From positions 62,001-126,000 of the forward strand of contig NZ_NCJH01000005.1 in assembly GCF_002278925.1 (NCBI RefSeq): a DNA stretch of 64,000 nt, in the 5' to 3' direction. Under the pieces are notes generated by a model. That model saw only the letters and a program-made list of their open reading frames with translations. It was not told where the DNA came from and made no database searches. Origin of the DNA: Polaromonas sp. 39-63-25. GTDB taxonomy: Bacteria; Pseudomonadota; Gammaproteobacteria; Burkholderiales; Burkholderiaceae_C. Made by a program: the position numbers and the translations under genes. Below, piece by piece: positions 58,971-64,000 of the stretch; within the stretch, counting starts at the first letter, position 1; each line of letters starts with the position of its first letter.

Positions 58971-59597
58971 TTACTTGGAGATGGCCAGCTTGATGCCGAA
59001 GCCGATGAGGAACACGCCGGCCGCCTTGTTCAGCACCGCGGAAATTTTCGGGTTGGCGCGGATGCGTGCAGCCAGAAAGTAGGTGATCAGCACCGAGGTC
59101 AGGCCGTACAGAAAGGTGAGTCCCGCAATGGTGGCGGCCATGACGGCAAAGGTCTTCAGGCCCTGGTGCCGGGCCGGATCGACAAACAGGGGAAAGAAGG
59201 CCATGTAGAAAACGATGGCCTTGGGGTTGAGCAGGGTGATCAGGAGGGCCTGGCGGAAATAGTGGCGCGGCTTGATCTGCAGGATAGGGGCATCGCCGGG
59301 CTTGGCCAGCAGCATCTTGAACCCGAGCCAGGCCAGGTAAACCGCACCGGCCCACTGCACCGCATGAAAGGCGGTCGGGTAGGCGGCCATCACGGCCGAC
59401 ACGCCGGCCACCGCGGCCCAGAGCAGCACCTGATCGCCGGCGATCACGCCCAGGGTTGCGCCCAAGCCGCCGGCGATGCCGCCCTTGCTGGTCGAGGTGA
59501 TCAGCGCCAGGTTGCCGGGGCCGGGAATCAGCAGAAAAACAATGATGGCGACCACAAAAGCGCCGTAGTCGGCAACGCCGGCAAATGAACCCAACAT
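58971..59597 (-). CDS. LysE/RhtB-family amino-acid exporter
   Basis: 208-residue inner-membrane protein with about six helices. The family motif is IIVFLLIPGPGNLALITSTSKGG-like near residue 18-40 (start VAIIVFLLIPGPGNLAL) and NPKAIVFYMAFFPLFVDP at about 123-140. These export amino acids such as threonine or homoserine; the substrate here is unknown. It lies between rsmG and parA on the same strand, but a hairpin at 59648 separates it from rsmG. Confidence 0.92.
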   Translation of the reverse strand: MLGSFAGVADYGAFVVAIIVFLLIPGPGNLALITSTSKGGIAGGLGATLGVIAGDQVLLWAAVAGVSAVMAAYPTAFHAVQWAGAVYLAWLGFKMLLAKPGDAPILQIKPRHYFRQALLITLLNPKAIVFYMAFFPLFVDPARHQGLKTFAVMAATIAGLTFLYGLTSVLITYFLAARIRANPKISAVLNKAAGVFLIGFGIKLAISK

Positions 59598-59647
59598 GGA
59601 AAACCTCCGAAAAACAGAGTTTTGAGTTTACGTCAGCGCACAGGCTG

Positions 59648-59693
59648 AAAATCTGCCCGCCTCCGTGATCCGCGGCGGATGTGCAGATTTTTT
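59648..59693 (-). terminator. Hairpin after rsmG, likely terminator of mnmG-rsmG
   Basis: AAATCTGC (59649-59656) pairs with GCAGATTT (59683-59690), with an inner CCGCC/GGCGG stem. On the minus strand it is followed by TTTTC, and on the plus strand by TTTTTT. It lies 15 bp after the rsmG stop. Confidence 0.65.
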
Positions 59694-59707
59694 GCCCGGG
59701 CTGTGGG

Positions 59708-60367
59708 CTAAACCGCGGTTTTGGGTCGCAGCCAGAGCAGACAACGCTCGGCGGCCAGCCCGGGTACGGCCAGTTGTTCCACGTGAAACACTTCCACCGT
59801 AGCCGGCAGGGCAGCGATTTCGTCCGCCGGGTGTTTGCCCTTCATGGCCATCCATACGCCGTGCGGCGCCAGCGCCCCGGCCGACCATTGCGTGAAGTCA
59901 ACCAGCGACGCAAAGGCGCGCGAGCAGATCACGTCAAAAGGCTGGCTTATCGTTTCCACCCGCGCGTGCAGGCCGGTCAGCTTGGGCAGCTTCAGGGCCA
60001 GCGCCGCCTGTTTGATGAACGCTGCTTTCTTGGCCACGGTATCCACACAGGTCACGGCCACGGCCGGGCAACAGATGGCAATAACCACGCCCGGCAAACC
60101 GGCGCCCGAACCAACGTCCAGCAGACTGGCCCCCTGCGCCAACCCGGCTTTCTGCAGATGTCGAAGCAGTGGCCAGATGGCCGCCAGGCTGTCGAGCAGG
60201 TGATGCGTCATCATTTCCGCCGGATCACGCACCGCCGTCAGGTTGTAGACCTTGGTCCATTTGGCAATCAGATCCAGGTAGTCCAGCAACTGCCCCACTT
60301 GTTGATCATCCAGGTCCAGCTGAAGCGCCTTCAGTCCGGCGCGCAAATCCTGTTCACCGCTGCGCAT
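59708..60367 (-). CDS. rsmG: 16S rRNA m7G527 methyltransferase RsmG
   Basis: 219-residue SAM-dependent methyltransferase (GidB) that methylates G527 in 16S rRNA; its loss gives low-level streptomycin resistance in other bacteria. SAM motif LLDVGSGAGLPGVVIAI (about 92-108), NLTAVRDPAEMMTHHLLDS near the N-terminus and CSRAFASLVDF. The start overlaps the mnmG stop by one base, so the two are coupled. A parS site lies in its 3' part (59775-59790), encoding VFHVEQ. Confidence 0.96.
   Translation of the reverse strand: MRSGEQDLRAGLKALQLDLDDQQVGQLLDYLDLIAKWTKVYNLTAVRDPAEMMTHHLLDSLAAIWPLLRHLQKAGLAQGASLLDVGSGAGLPGVVIAICCPAVAVTCVDTVAKKAAFIKQAALALKLPKLTGLHARVETISQPFDVICSRAFASLVDFTQWSAGALAPHGVWMAMKGKHPADEIAALPATVEVFHVEQLAVPGLAAERCLLWLRPKTAV
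59775..59790. promoter_or_regulatory. parS site 1 (in rsmG)
   Basis: TGTTCCACGTGAAACA matches the 16-bp parS consensus TGTTNCACGTGAAACA in full. It is part of the rsmG coding sequence (EVFHVEQ). Confidence 0.92.
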
Positions 60368-62370
60368 CAGGCTTCGGCTTGTTCGGCAGGTTTCAGGGGA
60401 ACCGTGTTTTTCCAGAGGTTCTTCTTCAGGTGCACCAGCAGCAGCGACACCGTCGCCGGCGTGATGCCGGAGATGCGCGAGGCCAGGCCCAGGGTTTCGG
60501 GCCGGTGTTTGGCCAGGGTTTGTCGCGCCTCGAAACTCAGCGCCGAGACCTGCAGGTAATCCAGGTCGGCCGGCAGCTTGAGGTTTTCGTAGTGCGAGGC
60601 ACGCTCCACTTCCGTCTTCTGCAGGTCGATGTAGCCGGCGTATTTGACGGCAATCTCGATCTGCTCGATGACGCCGGCCGCCATGTCGGCGGCCTCTGTT
60701 TCACGTGAAACACCCTCCGCGGGCGATGCCAGTTCGGGGTTCGCATACTTGCCGCCGTCCAACGACATCAGCGCCGCGTAGTTCACGTCGGGGCGGCGCA
60801 GCAAATCAAGCAAGGTGTACTCGCGTTCGATGGCCTTGCCCAAGACACGTTCAGCCTCGGCCAGCGGCAGGTTGCGCGGGTTGACCCAGACGGAGCGCAG
60901 GCGTTCTGTTTCACGTGAAACAGCGTCGCGCTTGCGGTTGAAGGCATCCCAGCGGGCATCGTCCACCAGCCCCAGCTCCCTGCCCTTTTCGGTCAGGCGC
61001 ATGTCGGCATTGTCTTCGCGCAGCATCAGGCGGAACTCGGCCCGGCTGGTGAACATGCGGTAGGGCTCGGTCACCCCCTTGGTGATCAGGTCATCCACCA
61101 GCACGCCCAGATAAGCCTCGTCGCGCCGCGGCAGCCAGGCCTCTTTACCCTGACACTGCAGCGCGGCATTGATGCCGGCAAACATGCCCTGGGCCGCTGC
61201 TTCCTCGTAACCCGTGGTCCCGTTGATCTGCCCGGCGAAAAACAGCCCGCCGATGGACCGGGTTTCAAAGCTGGTTTTCAGCGCGCGCGGGTCGAAGTAG
61301 TCGTATTCGATCGCGTAGCCCGGGCGCAGGATGTGGGCATTCTCCATGCCGGCCATGGAGCGCACGAGGTCGTACTGGATGTCAAACGGCAGGCTGGTCG
61401 AGATGCCGTTGGGGTAGATCTCGTGGGTGCTCAGGCCTTCGGGCTCCAGGAAAATCTGGTGGCTTTCCTTGCCGGCAAAACGGTTGATCTTGTCCTCGAC
61501 ACTCGGGCAGTAGCGCGGGCCCACGCCGTCGATCTTGCCGGTGAACATGGGGCTGCGGTCAAACCCCGAGCGGATGATCTCGTGGGTGCGCTCGTTGGTA
61601 TGGGTGATCCAGCAAGGCATCTGCCTCGGGTGCTGGATGCGCCCGCCCATGAAGCTGAACACCGGCACCGGCCCGGGCGTGCCACCCGGCATGCCGTCGC
61701 CCGGCTGCACCGTGCACTTGCTGAAGTCGATGCTGCGCCCGTCGATGCGCGGCGGTGTGCCGGTTTTCAGGCGGCCTTGCGGCAGCTTGAGCTCTTTCAG
61801 ACGCGCGCTCAGCGACACCGCCGGCGGATCCCCCGCCCTGCCCGCCGCATAGTTGTTGAGCCCGACATGGATCTTGCCGTCCAGAAATGTCCCTGCCGTC
61901 AGCACCACGGTGCGCGAACGGAAGCGGATACCGACCTGCGTGACTGCCCCGACGACCCGGTCGCCCTCGACCATCAGGTCGTCGACGGCCTGCTGGAACA
62001 GCCAGAGATTGGGCTGGTTTTCGATCATGCGGCGGATCGCCGCCTTGTACAGAATGCGGTCGGCCTGCGCCCGGGTGGCACGCACAGCCGGACCCTTGGA
62101 GCTGTTGAGGATGCGGAACTGGATGCCGCCTTCGTCGGTGGCCAGCGCCATCGCGCCACCCATGGCATCGACTTCCTTGACCAGGTGGCCCTTGCCGATG
62201 CCGCCAATCGAGGGGTTGCAGCTCATCTGGCCCAGGGTCTCGATGTTGTGCGTCAGCAGCAGGGTCTTGCAGCCCATGCGGGCAGCGGCCAGCGCGGCCT
62301 CGGTGCCGGCATGGCCGCCACCGACCACGATCACGTCAAATTCTTGCGGATATACATAAGGCGAGTGCAT
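60367..62370 (-). CDS. mnmG: tRNA uridine-5-carboxymethylaminomethyl modification enzyme MnmG
   Basis: 667-residue FAD enzyme (GidA) that with MnmE modifies the wobble uridine of tRNAs. FAD motif [20 protein letters not shown] near residue 12, the [19 protein letters not shown] signature, [11 protein letters not shown], and [16 protein letters not shown]. The ATG at 62370 has AGGAGG 5 bases upstream; a GTG at 62373 is too close to that site. It carries two perfect parS sites in its 3' part. mnmG-rsmG-par is a classical origin-proximal gene set. Confidence 0.97.
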   Translation of the reverse strand: MHSPYVYPQEFDVIVVGGGHAGTEAALAAARMGCKTLLLTHNIETLGQMSCNPSIGGIGKGHLVKEVDAMGGAMALATDEGGIQFRILNSSKGPAVRATRAQADRILYKAAIRRMIENQPNLWLFQQAVDDLMVEGDRVVGAVTQVGIRFRSRTVVLTAGTFLDGKIHVGLNNYAAGRAGDPPAVSLSARLKELKLPQGRLKTGTPPRIDGRSIDFSKCTVQPGDGMPGGTPGPVPVFSFMGGRIQHPRQMPCWITHTNERTHEIIRSGFDRSPMFTGKIDGVGPRYCPSVEDKINRFAGKESHQIFLEPEGLSTHEIYPNGISTSLPFDIQYDLVRSMAGMENAHILRPGYAIEYDYFDPRALKTSFETRSIGGLFFAGQINGTTGYEEAAAQGMFAGINAALQCQGKEAWLPRRDEAYLGVLVDDLITKGVTEPYRMFTSRAEFRLMLREDNADMRLTEKGRELGLVDDARWDAFNRKRDAVSRETERLRSVWVNPRNLPLAEAERVLGKAIEREYTLLDLLRRPDVNYAALMSLDGGKYANPELASPAEGVSRETEAADMAAGVIEQIEIAVKYAGYIDLQKTEVERASHYENLKLPADLDYLQVSALSFEARQTLAKHRPETLGLASRISGITPATVSLLLVHLKKNLWKNTVPLKPAEQAEA
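60697..60712. promoter_or_regulatory. parS site 2 (in mnmG)
   Basis: TGTTTCACGTGAAACA, a perfect palindromic parS. In the mnmG frame it encodes VSRET (in [10 protein letters not shown]). Confidence 0.96.
60907..60922. promoter_or_regulatory. parS site 3 (in mnmG)
   Basis: TGTTTCACGTGAAACA again, 210 bp from site 2, in the same frame and encoding VSRET (in [10 protein letters not shown]). Confidence 0.96.
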
Positions 62371-62689
62371 CACGCCTCCTTCAATAAAGCAGTCGTCAGG
62401 CGAGGTGCCTGCACGCCCTGGAAAAGACCGGCCGGGCCGGAGAAGTCAGCAAACAGCTTGCCGCTTTCACAGGACGAAAAGCATGATTTTATCAGGGTGC
62501 CTCTTTTTTGTGCGGCCGGCCCCCAACAAGGCCAATGCCATTCCTTCTACCGGCAAGGCAAACTGATCGCTATGATTTTAATAGCTATTCGCGCTTACCT
62601 CATAAGGGCTAAACGCCTAAATCCTTGATGGCGCAGGCGGACAGCAGCGTTCCGGCCCGCCAGGCGCGGCACGCAAGCACAATAGAGGG
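62371..62689. other. Divergent gap between mnmG and FMN reductase
   Basis: 319 bp. It holds a 54-bp repeat (62569-62622), an AT-richer patch near 62480-62510 with TAAAAT on the minus strand that may be the mnmG promoter, and ACAATAG at 62679-62685 just before the FMN reductase start. I see no DnaA-box cluster, so oriC itself is probably not here. Confidence 0.6.
62569..62622 (-). repeat. 54-bp dispersed repeat, copy 13
   Basis: Reverse copy: GCTATGATTTTAATAGCTAT at one end, CATAAGGGCT in the middle and CGCCTAAAT at the other end; exactly 54 bp, in the mnmG/FMN reductase intergenic region. Confidence 0.92.
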
Positions 62690-63268
62690 ATGAAACTTCT
62701 GATCTTCGCCGGCAGCACCCGGCTCGCCTCCTTCAACCGCAAACTCGCCCATGCAGCCGCCGATCTGGCGCGCGCCAGCGGCGCCGACGTGACCCACCTC
62801 GAACTGGCGGACTTTGACATCCCGATGTACAACGCCGACCTGGAAGCCAAGGGAACACCAGCCGACGTCATGAAGCTCAAGCAGCTGATGTTCGAGCACC
62901 CGGCCTGGATCATCTGCTCACCCGAATACAACGGCAGTTACACCGCCCTGCTCAAGAACACCATCGACTGGGTTTCCAGTCCGGTCAAGGCCGACCCGGC
63001 CTGGCAGGAAGGTTTCAAGTCCTTCAGCGGCAAGGTCGTGGGCATGCTCAGCGCCTCGCCGGGCGCGCTGGGCGGACTGCGTTCGCAAAGCCACCTGGTG
63101 CCGCTGCTGCTCAACGCGCAATGCTGGGTCGCGCCCCAAGCCTTTGCGCTGGGCCATGCGGGTGATGCGTTTGACGCCGATGGCAAGCTGGTCAACGAAA
63201 CCCATCGCAAAAACGTACAGGCGGTGATCGACCAGGTTCTCTTTGCGAGCAGCCGACTCCATGCTTGA
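62690..63268 (+). CDS. NADPH-dependent FMN reductase
   Basis: 192-residue flavodoxin-fold reductase (NAD(P)H:FMN/azoreductase/chromate-reductase-like). FMN-binding start LLIFAGSTRLASFNRKLA (3-20) and the loop CSPEYNGSYTALLKNTIDW (about 81-99) are typical; GKVVGMLSASPGALGG also binds the cofactor. Physiological substrate unknown: quinones and flavins are common. The ATG at 62690 directly follows AGAGGG and lies only 6 bases after a CACAAT -10-like box, so the transcript may be leaderless. Its TGA stop overlaps a 54-bp repeat. Confidence 0.93.
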   Translation: MKLLIFAGSTRLASFNRKLAHAAADLARASGADVTHLELADFDIPMYNADLEAKGTPADVMKLKQLMFEHPAWIICSPEYNGSYTALLKNTIDWVSSPVKADPAWQEGFKSFSGKVVGMLSASPGALGGLRSQSHLVPLLLNAQCWVAPQAFALGHAGDAFDADGKLVNETHRKNVQAVIDQVLFASSRLHA

Positions 63269-63320
63269 ATTGGCGTTCAGCCCTTATTCCACGGGCGCCA
63301 ACAGCTTCCTTATTAATAGC
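63267..63320 (+). repeat. 54-bp dispersed repeat, copy 14 (between FMN reductase and ykgJ)
   Basis: 54 bp from GAATTGGCGTTCAGCCCTTA to TTAATAGC with ACGGGCGCCAACAGC inside. It starts within the TGA stop of the FMN reductase and ends 11 bp before the GTG start of the next gene, so the latter's leader lies at the repeat edge. Confidence 0.93.
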
Positions 63321-63331
63321 AAAAGGCATTT

Positions 63332-63625
63332 GTGAACTGCCGTCCTGGCTGCGGTGCCTGCTGCATCGCCCCCTCCATCAGCTCCCCGATTCCCGGCATG
63401 CCGCAGGGAAAGCCGGCGGGGGTACGCTGCGTGCAGCTGGACGAGGCCAATGCCTGCCGCATCTTCGGCCAGCCCGACCGGCCGGCCGTGTGTGGGCAGC
63501 TGATGCCATCTGAGGAGATGTGCGGGGACAGTGCCATTGTTGCGATGGCGTGGCTGACGTCACTGGAGCGGGCGACGGCACCGAGCCTGGCATCGGTGGC
63601 AAGCCCCGGCGAAATGGCTTGCTAG
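63332..63625 (+). CDS. YkgJ-family cysteine-cluster protein
   Basis: 97 residues with the CxxxCxxCC-type N-terminus (C3, C7, C10, C11 in [13 protein letters not shown]), two further cysteines ([15 protein letters not shown]) and [12 protein letters not shown]: the YkgJ/Zn-Fe-cluster type (UPF0153-like). Such proteins probably bind iron-sulfur or zinc; their function is unknown. The start is GTG at 63332 with AAAGG 8 bases upstream, just beyond the 54-bp repeat. Its C-terminal codons and TAG stop lie in a CTTGCTAGCGAACTACAAA block shared with the repeat region near 7929. Confidence 0.85.
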   Translation: MNCRPGCGACCIAPSISSPIPGMPQGKPAGVRCVQLDEANACRIFGQPDRPAVCGQLMPSEEMCGDSAIVAMAWLTSLERATAPSLASVASPGEMAC

Positions 63626-63668
63626 CGAACTACAAACCAACGAAGCACGAAGCAGTAAGCAAACATGG

Positions 63669-63689
63669 ATCCCGGATCAATTCCGGGAT
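63669..63689. terminator. ATCCCGGA/TCCGGGAT hairpin at convergent gene ends
   Basis: ATCCCGGA, loop TCAAT, TCCGGGAT, preceded by AAACATGG. It is the same element as at 13207-13227. It lies 6 bp from the stop of the aldehyde dehydrogenase gene and is convergent with the ykgJ-like gene. Confidence 0.55.
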
Positions 63690-63695
63690 GACGGA

Positions 63696-64000
63696 TCAGA
63701 ACGGATAGTGCCGCGGCGTCGTCTGTATCGTGATCCAGCGCAGCTCGGTGAACTCGGCCACACCCGCCTTGCCGCCGAAGCGCCCGATGCCGCTGCCCTT
63801 GACGCCGCCAAACGGCATCTGCGCCTCGTCATGCACCGTCGGGCCGTTGACGTGGCAGATGCCGGAGTCGATGCGCCTGGCCACGTTGAAGGCGCGCGCG
63901 ATGTCGCCGCCGAACACCGCGGCTGACAGGCCGTAGGCGTTGTCATTGGCACAGGCCACGGCCTCCTCGACGCCGCTGACACGCACCACACACTTGACCG
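63696..64000 (-). CDS. NAD-dependent aldehyde dehydrogenase, vanillin/salicylaldehyde type (partial)
   Basis: C-terminal 100 residues or so; the gene continues beyond the right edge. Segments ANDNAYGLSAAVFGGDIARA, RIDSGICHVNGPTVHDEAQM, PFGGVKGSGIGRFGGKAG and FTELRWITIQ are typical of aldehyde dehydrogenases, and the CHVNGPTVHDEAQMPFGG/RFGGKAG combination is that of vanillin or salicylaldehyde dehydrogenases used in aromatic degradation. The catalytic cysteine and glutamate are outside the window, so activity cannot be judged. Confidence 0.88.
   Translation of the reverse strand, partial: VKCVVRVSGVEEAVACANDNAYGLSAAVFGGDIARAFNVARRIDSGICHVNGPTVHDEAQMPFGGVKGSGIGRFGGKAGVAEFTELRWITIQTTPRHYPF

Noticed and set aside
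62371-62689. Replication origin in the mnmG upstream gap
   Set aside because: The parS sites suggest the origin is near, but I found no cluster of TTATNCACA-type DnaA boxes or an AT-rich unwinding element here.
1-64000. CRISPR array, prophage, insertion sequence or defence island
   Set aside because: Read both strands for transposase, integrase, phage structural, Cas and restriction-modification motifs; none seen. The repeats present are dispersed, not regularly spaced arrays.

Overview
The window looks like a chromosomal segment of a high-GC betaproteobacterium of the order Burkholderiales, most likely family Comamonadaceae (Polaromonas/Rhodoferax/Variovorax-like). This is an inference from gene content, protein style and the dispersed short repeats; no rRNA or tRNA is present to confirm it. 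I see no insertion sequence, integrase, prophage, CRISPR array, rRNA or tRNA. It is a dense housekeeping region with about 65 genes and few long gaps.

Layout. 1-6 kb: partial LysR regulator, pyrF, an EamA transporter flanked by GC-rich repeats, then a leftward set EamA-tsaB-rimI-uracil-DNA glycosylase. 6-12 kb: dacB; a thioredoxin-TPR protein (CnoX-like) divergent from purE-purK-Sua5, whose start and stop codons overlap. 12-23 kb: a small histidine kinase, the homocysteine-binding module of MetH as a separate gene, rhodanese, recQ, a 7TM-DISM protein with a degenerate GGDEF domain, a double AAA+ ATPase, ilvA with a thioesterase. 23-33 kb: MOSC protein, lipoprotein, pckG, LysR, metallophosphoesterase, a CHASE-PAS histidine kinase and a TetR regulator. 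33-47 kb: a 1356-residue multi-sensor kinase, M14 peptidase, flavin reductase, EamA, acetoacetyl-CoA synthetase, EF-hand protein with an internal tandem repeat, TetR, alpha/beta hydrolase and NCS2 permease. 47-56 kb: coiled-coil protein, AsmA-like protein, thioesterase, cobalamin adenosyltransferase, EF-hand protein, FAD-linked oxidase, glycine-zipper lipoprotein and a leftward lpoB-ycfL-(CsgG-like)-(TPR) envelope operon. 56-62 kb: the chromosome-segregation block parB-(hydrolase)-parA-LysE-rsmG-mnmG with three parS sites, so the replication origin is probably near. 62-64 kb: FMN reductase, YkgJ-like protein and the C-terminus of an aldehyde dehydrogenase.

The most unusual signal is a dispersed repeat unit of 54 bp, equal to 18 codons. 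I count 14 copies in 64 kb. Each has a 5' dyad GGGCT/AGCCC, a fixed CAGCTAT at position 36 and a 3' dyad GCTAT/ATAGC. Copies lie between genes but also inside udg, cnoX, purK and the acetoacetyl-CoA synthetase gene, always keeping the frame. Others supply the stop codons of an EamA transporter and a metallophosphoesterase, or sit right against start codons (recQ, ykgJ). A second family of about 90 bp flanks the first EamA gene in inverted orientation, and mosaic repeats with hairpins mark several convergent gene ends.
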